A stretch of DNA of 64,000 nt from Microbacterium candidum (GCF_030315975.1 NZ_JASXSZ010000001.1:186001-250000); one strand, 5' to 3'; positions 8,148 through 16,248 are shown, counted from the stretch's first letter. Translations and numbers: made by a program. The notes: generated by a model not told the origin, from the letters alone.

Positions 8148-8176
8148 ATTCGCGACGTCTCCGCGTGGCCGTAACC
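8148..8176 (-). promoter_or_regulatory. Flagellar promoter element C (for hag)
   Basis: On the minus strand GGTTAC (8176-8171), 14 bases, then GTCGCGA (8156-8150), 59 bp before the flagellin ATG. Both boxes and their spacing match elements A and B exactly, while the flanks differ (GTCGCGAATG here, GTCGCGATAG there). This is the most minimal copy and helps define the two boxes as the shared signal. Confidence 0.75.
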
Positions 8177-8190
8177 ACGCGCCGGAGACT

Positions 8191-9027
8191 TCAGGATGCG
8201 GCGGCCAGCACGCCCGCGGATGCCGGCTTGTCGAAGACGGTGTCGAAGAACTCCGCCTTCGTCTTCGTGGAGCGGTCGCACGTGCCGCCGGTCTCCCACG
8301 CCTCCATCGCCTCGCGCATGAGCGTGAGGCCTGTGGTGCGCAGCTTCGACACGTACGCGTGACTGACCCCGAGGTCTGCGGCGATGTCCTTCACGGTGCG
8401 GTCGTCGAGATAGATTCCGCGGATGACCCGCTGCATCGCGGCGGGCAGCGCCTCGACGACGCGCATCAGCATCCTGCGGCTCTCGGCCTGTTCGGCGGCC
8501 AGCTCGGGCAGGATGACGCTGTCGGTGAGGTCTGCGGCCTGTCGTCCCTCGTCGGCCGCGAAGTGCGCCTCGAAGCTCGTGCCCGTCCGCACCATCTCGT
8601 CGAGCTTCAGCATCTCGCTGACCGCATCCGCATCCAGGCCCGACTCCCGCGCGAGTTCCGCGATCGTCGCGGCACGACCCGTGCGCTCGCGAACGGCGTC
8701 GGCCGCCGCACGCACCTTCTCGATCTTCGCCCGTCCTCGCTCACCGGCGGGGTCCGCGGCGCGCATCTCATCGAGCATCGCCCAGTTGATGTGGTTGCGA
8801 GCGAAGGCGCCGAACGGGATGCCGCGCTCGGCGTCGTACGCGAGAGCCGCCCGGGCGAGCCCGAGACGGGCGGCCGAGAGCAGGTCGTCCAGGTCGACGT
8901 GCGGCACGGTCCGGGCCTTCTCGACCGCGAGATACGTGGCCAGCGGCATGTTGTCCTGAGCGAGCCGCTCAGGCGAAGGCGACGAATGCGACGAGGAACC
9001 AAGAGAGGTGAGAGGAATGCTCGACAA
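8191..9027 (-). CDS. fliA: FliA/WhiG-type RNA polymerase sigma factor
   Basis: A sigma-70-family factor of the flagellar/sporulation (sigma-28) class that should direct RNA polymerase to the flagellar promoters. The 278-residue protein has region 2 near residues 30-95 (VDLDDLLSAARLGLARA and FGAFARNHINWAMLDE), region 3 near 105-160, and region 4 near 195-250 with the helix-turn-helix VKDIAADLGVSHAYVSKL. The chosen start is a TTG with GGAG five bases upstream; the first ATG, at residue 27, would still keep all sigma regions. It lies directly upstream of hag on the same strand. It is the obvious candidate to read the three GGTTAC-N14-GTCGCGA elements. Confidence 0.9.
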   Translation of the reverse strand: MSSIPLTSLGSSSHSSPSPERLAQDNMPLATYLAVEKARTVPHVDLDDLLSAARLGLARAALAYDAERGIPFGAFARNHINWAMLDEMRAADPAGERGRAKIEKVRAAADAVRERTGRAATIAELARESGLDADAVSEMLKLDEMVRTGTSFEAHFAADEGRQAADLTDSVILPELAAEQAESRRMLMRVVEALPAAMQRVIRGIYLDDRTVKDIAADLGVSHAYVSKLRTTGLTLMREAMEAWETGGTCDRSTKTKAEFFDTVFDKPASAGVLAAAS

Positions 9028-9049
9028 TGTGACTCCGTGGCTGAATCGA

Positions 9050-9091
9050 CTCGTTAACGAGCGAAACTAACACATTCTCACGAAATCGTGA
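9050..9091. promoter_or_regulatory. Paired palindromes upstream of the sigma-factor gene
   Basis: CTCGTTAACGAG (9050-9061) is a perfect 12-bp palindrome, and TCACGA-AA-TCGTGA (9078-9091) is a perfect inverted repeat with a 2-base spacer. They sit 17 bp apart in a locally AT-rich stretch just before the sigma-factor start. They look like operator sites governing the entry point of the flagellar cascade. No flagellar master regulator is encoded in the window, so the binding protein is unknown. Confidence 0.5.
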
Positions 9092-9101
9092 CAAAAATTC
9101 C

Positions 9102-9383
9102 TTGACGTACGCGCCGGCGGTCGTATTGCCCCACCGTCCGTCGTCGTCCGACGAGCTGGGACAGGACTACGTCATCAACGGCACGTCGCATGCGCACGAC
9201 CTCTCCGCTGCCGACTACAGCTATGTCGGCTCCGGCTCAGACGTCTTCACCGTGCACTACGCGGACGGCGGTCTCGCGGGCCAGGTGAAGATCTGGTCGA
9301 CCGGGAGCTACGACGCGACCACGGGAATCTCGACCCAGTCGTACTCCGACAAGGGCACCTGCTCGGGATTCAACTGGCCGTAA
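9102..9383 (+). CDS. Small orphan reading frame, possible C-terminal remnant
   Basis: A 93-codon frame with strong G/C third positions throughout, so it looks truly coding. It contains no ATG or GTG, and only TTG codons could start it; no ribosome binding site precedes the TTG used here, which may instead be a TTGACG promoter box. The encoded peptide is Tyr/Ser/Gly-rich with aromatic-rich strands (SYVGSGSDVFTVHYADGG) and ends CSGFNWP. It resembles the end of a secreted or surface protein more than a complete small protein. A strong hairpin follows. Function unknown. Confidence 0.4.
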   Translation: MTYAPAVVLPHRPSSSDELGQDYVINGTSHAHDLSAADYSYVGSGSDVFTVHYADGGLAGQVKIWSTGSYDATTGISTQSYSDKGTCSGFNWP

Positions 9384-9404
9384 CCCGAGCTTCACACAGA
9401 CGAG

Positions 9405-9436
9405 AGGGACGGCAGCGCGATGGCGCTGCCGTCCCT
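9405..9436. terminator. Bidirectional terminator hairpin
   Basis: A perfect 14-bp stem (AGGGACGGCAGCGC and its complement) around a GATG loop lies between two convergent units: the 9102-9383 frame and the minus-strand membrane gene ending at 9456. Confidence 0.75.
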
Positions 9437-9455
9437 CATGTCAGAGCGGGTGGGG

Positions 9456-9860
9456 TCAGGATGCGGAGGTCTCGTCGCCCGTCGCGGCATCCTTCGACTC
9501 GTCCTGGTCGCCCTCATCAGCGGCGGACTCGGCGGGAGCGGGCGCCGAACCGGGGGCGGCAGCATCCTCCGCCGTCTCAGCCTCGGGCGGGAGGAGCACC
9601 GGGCGGTCGACGGGCTTGACGATCTGCGCGGGGTCGATCGCGAGGAGCAGCAGGGCGATCACGAGGAGCGTCACGATGAACGTGATGCCACCCACGACCG
9701 CGGCGACGACGAGCGCGTGCGACGACTCGGACGCGTACCGCTGCTGGAAGAAGCCCATCGAGATCAGCGTCACGAAGAACGCGAACGCGGCCGCGAGGAA
9801 CGCGAGCCCGAGCAGCTGCATGGGCTTCATCAGGTCGCGGCGCGTGGGGCGGTCGCTCAT
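9456..9860 (-). CDS. Two-helix membrane protein with acidic tail, unknown function
   Basis: A 134-residue protein with two predicted transmembrane helices (about residues 15-37 and 47-73, separated by FFQQRYASESSHA) and a long Ala/Glu/Asp-rich cytoplasmic tail from about residue 88. It is probably disordered at the C-terminus. The ATG overlaps the stop of the next upstream membrane-protein gene by four bases, so the two are coupled. I do not recognise the family. Confidence 0.75.
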   Translation of the reverse strand: MSDRPTRRDLMKPMQLLGLAFLAAAFAFFVTLISMGFFQQRYASESSHALVVAAVVGGITFIVTLLVIALLLLAIDPAQIVKPVDRPVLLPPEAETAEDAAAPGSAPAPAESAADEGDQDESKDAATGDETSAS

Positions 9861-10522
9861 GCGGATTCCTCCGAGTCGGTGGGGGATGTCGTGACCTCGG
9901 CCGAGGCGGCGGGCGCTTCGCGACGGGGCGAGAAGCCCGCGATGCCGAGGTAGACGGCGATGACGGCGACATAGCCGCCGAAGATGCCCACGGCGATGGC
10001 GATGCCGGTGAGCGTGAAGGTCTGGTGCGCCTCGGTGATCGTGTAGTTCAGCGCGTACTGAGCCGGCACGAGCAGGAGGCCGAGGCCGAGCAGGACGGTG
10101 ATCGCGCCCACGACGAGGCCGTCGCGGCCGTCGGATCGCGCGGTCGAACGGAGCGGGGCCTGACGCATCGCGCGCCATCCCATGATCCCCTCGATGAGGC
10201 CGGTGATGAGCGCCCAGCCGATCACCATGAAGAAGAACATCGGGATGGTGCGCCAGGGCGGGATGCCGGTGACCATTCCCACGATGATCGAGATGATCCC
10301 GATCGCGCCCAAGGTGGGACGCGTGGCCGGCCCGAGGAGCCACGCGGCGATGGCCAGGACGAGGCCGCTCGTGATCGCGTAGCCGCTGAACACCGCGAGC
10401 CCGAAGGACGCGGAGTGGTCGGCGGAGAAGGTGACCATGGCAGCCGCGAGCGCTGCCAGCAGCGCACGGACGAGCTGCAGGTGGCGCACCTCGAAGGTGC
10501 GCGCGACAGGGCGTGACGACAC
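9857..10522 (-). CDS. Multi-pass membrane protein, DUF308/HdeD-like
   Basis: A 221-residue protein with about six to seven hydrophobic helices in short hairpins, several containing internal Gly and Trp (for example TFSADHSASFGLAVFSGYAI and the WLLGPATRPTLG turn). The repeated two-helix pattern resembles the DUF308/HdeD-like membrane family, in which actinobacterial members are sometimes named acyl-CoA synthetase without cause; no enzymatic motif is visible. It has a Ser/Thr/Glu-rich tail and forms a two-gene unit with the following membrane protein. Confidence 0.7.
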   Translation of the reverse strand: MSSRPVARTFEVRHLQLVRALLAALAAAMVTFSADHSASFGLAVFSGYAITSGLVLAIAAWLLGPATRPTLGAIGIISIIVGMVTGIPPWRTIPMFFFMVIGWALITGLIEGIMGWRAMRQAPLRSTARSDGRDGLVVGAITVLLGLGLLLVPAQYALNYTITEAHQTFTLTGIAIAVGIFGGYVAVIAVYLGIAGFSPRREAPAASAEVTTSPTDSEESA

Positions 10523-10635
10523 GGATGTTCCTCGTTCGCGAGAGGGGATGCCTCAAGTCTACGTCGCGCGCGGCGGAGGCCCTTTCGGGGCGGGCGCTGC
10601 CCGGTCGGCGACCGCCGTCTTCGATGCGGGCGGAC

Positions 10636-10923
10636 TCACCCGAGTCCGCGGTGTGCGGACCACAGCTCCCCGGCGCGGGTCGCGGCCGACTCGATCAGCG
10701 CCGTGAACTCGGGGCGGGCCGGAACGTTGAAGGAGACGTATCCGCCGCGACCACCCGCAACGGGACGCCCGTACGCCTTCGCCGCGAGGGTGCCGTCGGG
10801 CAGCATCCGCACGGTGATCGTGAGGAGCCGGAACGTCTCCCCGCGGCGCTCGTCGGTCCACTGCAGGTCCTCGGGGATGGCGACGTTGATCGCGAGGGCG
10901 GAGATCTCGGGGACGTTCGTCAT
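10636..10923 (-). CDS. Conserved-looking hypothetical protein
   Basis: A 95-residue protein without membrane segment or signal. It begins TNVPEISALAINVAIP and has alternating beta-strand-like segments, suggesting a small alpha/beta fold. Its start overlaps the end of the MocR-type regulator by four bases, so it is probably co-transcribed with it. Function not recognised. Confidence 0.65.
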   Translation of the reverse strand: MTNVPEISALAINVAIPEDLQWTDERRGETFRLLTITVRMLPDGTLAAKAYGRPVAGGRGGYVSFNVPARPEFTALIESAATRAGELWSAHRGLG

Positions 10924-12302
10924 GCCCTCATCGTGGCACCGTGCCGCAGCGCGCGGGCGATGCGGACGGATGCCGCGTCCAGCACGTGCTCAGGCTGTCC
11001 GCCGTAGTGCAGCACGAGTCCCTCGCGCGCCGCCTCCCCCGCGTACAGCGTCGACAGCGGCAGGACGTCGATGCCTTCGCCGGCGAGCCGATCGGCGATC
11101 TCGACGTCGTCGCGCGCCTCGACGACGAGATGGAGGCCCGCGGCGATGCCGCCGATGCGCACGCCCGGGTGCTCGCGTCTGAGCCCCGCCACGAGCGCAT
11201 CGCGCCGCCGGCGATGGTGCAGGCGGACGGTGCGCAGGTGCCGCTCGACGAGGCCGCGCTCGAGGAGCAGCGCGAGGACGAGCTGCGGTACGGCCGGTCC
11301 GCCGAGGTCGGTCGCCCAGCGGAGCTCCACGAGGTCACGGAGAAGGGATGCCGGGGGCACGAGCCATCCCATCCGCAGCGCCGGCGCGAGGGTCTTCGAC
11401 AGGCTCGACGTGTACGCGACCCGCTCAGGGGCGAGCGGCTGCACCGCCCGCACCGGCCGCCGGTCGTAGCGATGCTCGGCGTCGTAGTCGTCCTCGATGA
11501 CGAGCCCGTCACGCTCGTCCGCCCACGCGACGAGGGCACGCCGGCGCTCGGGAGCGAGGACGACCCCCGTCGGATACTGGTGCGCCGGTGTCACGAGGAC
11601 GGCACCTGCGCCGTCGTCACGGAGCGCCTCGACGTCGAGTCCGTCCAGGTCGACAGGGATGCCGGGGACGCGCGGCATCCATCGCTCGAGAAGCGTGCGC
11701 GTGCCCGCGGTGCCGGGGTCCTCGGTCGCGAGCGCGTCGCCGCGGCGCGCGCCGAGGATCTGGGCGAGCAGGCTCAGCGCGCCGGCGACGCCGCCGGTCA
11801 CGACCACGCGATCCGGGGATGCCGCGACCCCGCGCGAACGCGCGAGCCACGCGGCGAGCGCCTCGCGGAGTTCGTGCGCACCGGCGGGAGGCGGATAGCC
11901 CAGCTGCGCGGCCGTCGCACCCGAGAGCACCTCGCGCTCCGCGCGCAGCCACGCCGCGCGCGGGAATGCGGAGACGTCGGGGATGCCGTGGGCGAGGTCG
12001 ATCCGCGGCCGGAGGTCGGGATCGGCGGGATGCGGGTGCGCGCTCTCGGAGCGCGCGGCCACGGCGGCCACGCGCATCCCCCGCCGCGGCTCGGCGATGA
12101 CGAGTGTCTCCTCGACGAGGCGCTGATAGGCCTCGACGACGGTTCCCCGGGCGAAGCCGAGGTCGGCCGCGAGCGCGCGCCCCGGCGGGAGCATGCTCCC
12201 CTCAGGCAGAGTGCCGTCGGCGATGGCCGCGCGCAGCCGGTCGGCCAGCCAATCGGCACGACGGCCGAGCGGAGCATCCGACGGATCGAGCTCGAAGATC
12301 AC
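10920..12302 (-). CDS. MocR-family regulator (GntR helix-turn-helix fused to aminotransferase fold)
   Basis: A PLP-binding transcription factor. Residues 10-75 form the GntR-type winged helix (RLRAAIADGTLPEGSMLPPG, then ALAADLGFARGTVVEAYQRL), and residues 100-455 an aminotransferase class I/II domain with DDYD at 271-274 and the PLP lysine expected at Lys303 in SSLSKTLAPALR. Members act as PLP or aminotransferase-linked sensors, such as PdxR. No pdxS/pdxT genes are nearby; instead it diverges from a broken EamA transporter gene across only 65 bp, as often seen for MocR proteins controlling an exporter. At 460 residues it is full length. Confidence 0.9.
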   Translation of the reverse strand: MIFELDPSDAPLGRRADWLADRLRAAIADGTLPEGSMLPPGRALAADLGFARGTVVEAYQRLVEETLVIAEPRRGMRVAAVAARSESAHPHPADPDLRPRIDLAHGIPDVSAFPRAAWLRAEREVLSGATAAQLGYPPPAGAHELREALAAWLARSRGVAASPDRVVVTGGVAGALSLLAQILGARRGDALATEDPGTAGTRTLLERWMPRVPGIPVDLDGLDVEALRDDGAGAVLVTPAHQYPTGVVLAPERRRALVAWADERDGLVIEDDYDAEHRYDRRPVRAVQPLAPERVAYTSSLSKTLAPALRMGWLVPPASLLRDLVELRWATDLGGPAVPQLVLALLLERGLVERHLRTVRLHHRRRRDALVAGLRREHPGVRIGGIAAGLHLVVEARDDVEIADRLAGEGIDVLPLSTLYAGEAAREGLVLHYGGQPEHVLDAASVRIARALRHGATMRA

Positions 12303-12367
12303 TGGACCAAGTTATCGTGCGTCCTGTGGCTCTGGTCGATGATCCAGGATGCGGGGAGCCTGGTGCC

Positions 12368-13389
12368 ATGAGACCCTCCCTCGACTCCTCGCGCGCGGCG
12401 GCACTGGCGTGCGGCATCCTCGCCATGATCCTCACCGGCAGCAGCGTCGCCGTCATCGGGGCGACCGCCGCCCTGCCCGTCTTCGCCGTGCAGTCCGCGA
12501 GGTACGCGATCGCCGCTGTCATCGTCGGTGCGATCGTGCTGTGGCGTGCACGGCGCCCGGGAGTTCGCGGCCGTCGCGCAGGCGCGTGCGCCTGGCCGAT
12601 GTCGCGTGGGCCGGCGCCGGTGCGGCGACGGGACTGGTCGGCTTCAACCTGCTCATGATCCTCGGGGTCCGGCACGCGGAGCCGGCCGTGCTCGGGTCGG
12701 CCGTCGCGTGCATCCCTCTCGTCCTCGCGATCGTCGCCCCTCTCGGAGCCGGTCGGCTGCCGTCGGGGCGGATCGTCGCGGGCGGCGCGGTCGTGTCCGT
12801 CGGCGCGATGCTGGTGACGGGATGGGGGCGCACAGACGCCGTCGGCATCCTGTGCGCCGCGGGGCTCATCGCCTGCGAGGCCGCGTTCACCCTGTGTGCG
12901 GCCAGGGCGGTCGCCCGCACCGGCGTCTTCGCGTACACCGCGGGGACGTGCGCCGTCGCGGCGGCGGCGTTCGGCGTCCTGAGCGCCGTCACAGAGCGTC
13001 CGGCGATCGACGCGCGCATCGTCGAGCCGATCCTCTACCTCGGAGTCGCCGTCACGGCGGCCGCGTTCGTCCTCTGGTTCACGGCCATCGACCGGCTGGG
13101 CGCGGACGGGGCGGGCCTGTGCGCGGGCATCGCCGCCCCTGCATCCGTCCTCACCGCAGCGTTCCTCGGCGCGGCGCTGCCGTCGCCGACGGTGTGGGCG
13201 GGGATCGCGCTCATCGCGGCGGGGCTGATCGTCGGGTTCGGGCGGCCGTCCCGTTCCGTCGCCATCCGGCCGCAGAACGGCAGGTGGGGACCGCTCAAGC
13301 CCACCCCGCCCGAGGCAGAGGCCCGCGCGGATCCGAAGATGCGGCGATCGGTCAGGATCGGAGAAGCCCTGCCGCGGAGGCCCTCCTAG
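12368..13389 (+). pseudogene. EamA/DMT-family transporter gene, frameshifted
   Basis: The beginning of an EamA-type exporter (MRPSLDSSRAAALACGILAM..., two hydrophobic helices) reads from the ATG at 12368 until about 12560. The rest of the transporter (DVAWAGAGAATGLVGFN onward, about eight helices) then continues one frame earlier to a stop at 13387-13389. A single missing base near the CCCGGGAG at 12556-12563 would rejoin them and give a ten-helix protein of about 340 residues. It diverges from the MocR regulator. Either a true recent inactivation or a one-base sequence error in a G run. Confidence 0.8.
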
Positions 13390-13425
13390 CCTGGAGACAT
13401 CAACCGAGACCAAGGAGCAGACGAC

Positions 13426-13851
13426 ATGTCCGCAACGCTGTCCGACATCGAACGCGAAGCAGTCAAGAACCGTGCGAAGGAGCTGCGCGCCCAGGAGAAG
13501 GCGGGCAAGGACCGCGCCGCCGGCCTCGCCGCCGTCGAGGAGGCGATCGCGAAGCTGGAGGGCCTCGACCAGGAGCTCGCCGCCGGCGTCCACCGCATCG
13601 TGACCGAGGTCGCGCCGCATCTCGTGCCGAAGACGTACTACGGCTTCGCGGCCTACGCGAACGCCGAGGGCAAGGTCGTGTGCTTCTTCAAGCCGTCGAG
13701 CAAGTTCAAGGTCCGCTACGCGACGTTCGAGTTCGAGGCCCCCGCAGCGCTCGACGACGGCGACATGTGGCCCGTGTCGTTCGCCATCCTCGCGCTGACG
13801 CCGGCGACCGAGAAGCGCATCGCCGAGCTCGTGAAGCGCGCCGCGGCCTGA
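13426..13851 (+). CDS. DUF1801/YdhG-like protein
   Basis: A 141-residue soluble protein. The first 45 residues form a charged helix (EREAVKNRAKELRAQEKAGK), followed by the DUF1801-type domain with PKTYYGFAAYANAEGKVVCF and DDGDMWPVSFAI. The family has a small alpha/beta fold of unsettled function; some members are called iron chaperones. It is preceded by a GGAG site and stands alone between the broken transporter and the palindromic repeats. Confidence 0.75.
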   Translation: MSATLSDIEREAVKNRAKELRAQEKAGKDRAAGLAAVEEAIAKLEGLDQELAAGVHRIVTEVAPHLVPKTYYGFAAYANAEGKVVCFFKPSSKFKVRYATFEFEAPAALDDGDMWPVSFAILALTPATEKRIAELVKRAAA

Positions 13852-13878
13852 ACTGCCCGCGCGCGGCGCGCCCGCGGA

Positions 13879-13984
13879 TTCATCCGTCACGATCTGGGCT
13901 GACACCCCCGGATCGTGACGGATGAACCGTGTCGCTCGCCCCCATCCGTGACGATCTGGGCCGACACCCTGATCGTGACGGGCG
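13879..13984. repeat. Two tandem palindromic units (REP-like or terminator)
   Basis: Unit 1 has perfect 16-bp arms (13879-13894 and 13911-13926) around a 16-base loop. Unit 2 (about 13942-13984) repeats the same design with ATCCGTGACGATC and GATCGTGACGGG arms and one arm mismatch. Both loops begin TGGGCTGACACC or TGGGCCGACACC. Conservation of the loops as well as the arms is more than a simple terminator needs and suggests a short dispersed palindromic element. Confidence 0.65.
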
Positions 13985-14075
13985 TACGAGCCACGTGCAC
14001 TCGGGGGCGCGTGACGAGAACGGGAACACCGAGAACGGGCACGGCGACGGATCCAGGGCGCCATACGATCGGGAG

Positions 14076-15440
14076 ATGAGCAACGACGCCCTCGCCGATC
14101 TCGCGGCGCAGCTCCCCGATGACACGCTCCTGACCGGCGGGGACGCGGTCGAGCCCTACCGCCGCGACCGGGCCCTCGACCCGGCAGCCGGTGTGCCCCT
14201 GACGGTGGCGCGGCCGCGCACCACGCACGAGGTGCAGACGATCGTCCGCTGGGCGTCGGACCATGGCATCCCCCTCGTCCCACGCGGTGCGGGCACGGGA
14301 CTGTCCGGCGGCGCGACCGCCGTCGACGGCGGGATCGTCCTGTCGACCGAGCGCATGCGCGAGATCCGGATCGACCGCGGGACGCGCACGGTGACCGTGC
14401 AGCCCGGGCTCCTCAACGCGGAGCTGAAGGCTGCGGTCGCGGCCGAAGGGCTCTGGTACCCGCCGGACCCGGCGTCGTTCGAGATCTGCTCGATCGGCGG
14501 GAACATCGCGACGAACGCGGGTGGTCTCTGCTGCGTCAAGTACGGCGTTACCGCGGACTACGTGCTGGGACTCGAGGTCGTCCTCGCCGACGGCCGCGCC
14601 CTCCGCCTCGGCGGTCCGCTCATCAAAGATGTCGCGGGTCTGAACCTCCTGAAGCTCTTCATCGGCAGCGAGGGCACCCTCGGCGTCGTCACCGAGATCA
14701 CGCTGCGGCTGCTGCCGGCGCCGCCCGCCCCGCGCATCGTCGCGGCCTGGTTCGCGAGCATCGAGGATGCGGCGGCCGCGATCGCCGAGATCTCGACGAC
14801 GATCCGCCCGTCGATGCTCGAGTACATGGACCGCACGTGCATCGACTCGGTCGAGGACGTGCTGGCGCTCGGCATGGATCGGGATGCCGCGGCCCTCGTC
14901 CTCGGCGGATCCGATGACCTCGACCCCGACGGCCGAGACATCGCCTTCATGACGGACGCCTTCATGCGCCATGGCGCATACGACGTCGTGGAGACCTCCC
15001 CCGAGGAGGGCGCCGCGCTCGCCGGCGCGCGGCGCGCCGCGATCCCGGCGGTCGAGCGCCGCGGGCGACTGCTGCTGTCCGACGTCGGCGTCCCGCTGCC
15101 GCGTCTGCGCGAACTCCTCCTCGGCATCTCGAGGCTCGAGGCCGAGCATGAGGTGACGATCGCGATGCTCGCCCACGCGGGCGACGGGAACACGCATCCC
15201 CTCGTCGTCTTCGACCCGGCCGACGACGAAGCCGCCGAGCGCGCGGAACTCGCCTACGGCCGGATCATGAGCCTCGCGATCTCCCTCGGCGGAACGATCT
15301 CCGGCGAACACGGCGTCGGGCGGATGAAGCGGCCGTGGCTGCGCGACCAGGTCGGCGATGATGTGCTCGAGGTCGCCGGCCGCATCAAGCATGCGCTGGA
15401 CCCCGCGGGCATCTTGAACCCGGGCGCGATCTTCGCCTGA
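14076..15440 (+). CDS. FAD-linked 2-hydroxyacid dehydrogenase (GlcD/D-lactate dehydrogenase type)
   Basis: A flavoprotein of the vanillyl-alcohol oxidase superfamily, probably oxidising glycolate or D-lactate in the cytoplasm. The 454 residues hold the FAD-binding domain with VPRGAGTGLSGGATAVDGG near residues 66-84, the ICSIGGNIATNAGG segment, and the C-terminal FAD-oxidase domain with HAGDGNTHPLVVFDP and GTISGEHGVGRMKR. These are the normal active-site motifs, so it looks functional. The ATG at 14076 follows GGGAG; the frame extends upstream through the palindromic repeats and that part was discarded. Substrate not determinable from sequence. Confidence 0.9.
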   Translation: MSNDALADLAAQLPDDTLLTGGDAVEPYRRDRALDPAAGVPLTVARPRTTHEVQTIVRWASDHGIPLVPRGAGTGLSGGATAVDGGIVLSTERMREIRIDRGTRTVTVQPGLLNAELKAAVAAEGLWYPPDPASFEICSIGGNIATNAGGLCCVKYGVTADYVLGLEVVLADGRALRLGGPLIKDVAGLNLLKLFIGSEGTLGVVTEITLRLLPAPPAPRIVAAWFASIEDAAAAIAEISTTIRPSMLEYMDRTCIDSVEDVLALGMDRDAAALVLGGSDDLDPDGRDIAFMTDAFMRHGAYDVVETSPEEGAALAGARRAAIPAVERRGRLLLSDVGVPLPRLRELLLGISRLEAEHEVTIAMLAHAGDGNTHPLVVFDPADDEAAERAELAYGRIMSLAISLGGTISGEHGVGRMKRPWLRDQVGDDVLEVAGRIKHALDPAGILNPGAIFA

Positions 15441-15459
15441 GGCACGGCGAGGAGGCATC

Positions 15460-16248
15460 ATGGGCCCGACATCCACACTCGAAGGCTGGACGCGGTTCGA
15501 GTTCGGAACCCCCGAACGCACGTATGAGTGCTTCGAGAAGGGCGCCGGGCCGGGAGTCGTTCTGATCCCGGAGGTGCCGGGGATCACGCCCGAGGTCCTC
15601 GGGCTCGCCGAGCATCTCGTGGAGTCCGGGTTCACGGTGGTGATCCCTTCATTGTTCGGCACACCCGGGCACGCCTCTTCCCTCGCGTATTCGCTCGGGA
15701 CGATCGTGCGTCTGTGCATCTCGGCCGAGATGCGGGCATTCGCACGCAACGCGCACCGGCCCGTCACCGACTATCTCCGCGCCCTCGCCTCAGATCTCGC
15801 GGCGCGCACCCCGGGCCGGGGCGTGGGCGTCATCGGGATGTGCTTCACCGGCGGGTTCGCCCTCGCGACGGCGGTCGAGCCCGCGGTCCTCGCGCCGGTC
15901 ATGGCCGAGCCGGCCGTTCCCTTCCCGCTGGGTGGTGCCCGTCAAGTCGACCCTGGAGTGTCGCCCGAAGAGCTCACAGCCCTGCAGAGCCGGACCGAGG
16001 AAGGACTCTGCGTCCTCGGTCTGCGGTTCAGCGAGGATGCGACATCCCCCGGCGCGCGCTTCGACACGCTGCGGCGCAGCCTCGGGGACGCGTTCGAGGT
16101 GATCGAGCTGGACTCCGCGCGCGGGAATCCGGACGGCTACAGCCGAGGTGCGCACTCCGTGCTCACCCGCGAGGTCCGCACCGATCCGCCGAACTCGGCG
16201 TTCGCCGCGCGCGAGCGGACCGTGCAGTTCCTGCGCGAGCGCCTGTGA
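15460..16248 (+). CDS. Dienelactone hydrolase family protein
   Basis: A 262-residue alpha/beta hydrolase. The nucleophile elbow GMCFTGGFA carries Cys rather than Ser, as in dienelactone hydrolase, and RGAHSVL near the C-terminus should supply the catalytic histidine. There is no signal peptide. It begins 19 bp after the dehydrogenase stop with AGGAGG just upstream, so the two genes are probably one transcript. The natural substrate is unknown; the DLH fold is shared by many non-aromatic hydrolases. Confidence 0.85.
   Translation: MGPTSTLEGWTRFEFGTPERTYECFEKGAGPGVVLIPEVPGITPEVLGLAEHLVESGFTVVIPSLFGTPGHASSLAYSLGTIVRLCISAEMRAFARNAHRPVTDYLRALASDLAARTPGRGVGVIGMCFTGGFALATAVEPAVLAPVMAEPAVPFPLGGARQVDPGVSPEELTALQSRTEEGLCVLGLRFSEDATSPGARFDTLRRSLGDAFEVIELDSARGNPDGYSRGAHSVLTREVRTDPPNSAFAARERTVQFLRERL

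Noticed and set aside
9102-9107. TTG as certain start codon of the orphan frame
   Set aside because: No Shine-Dalgarno sequence is present, and TTGACG reads equally well as a -35 promoter box. Kept only as a low-confidence gene.
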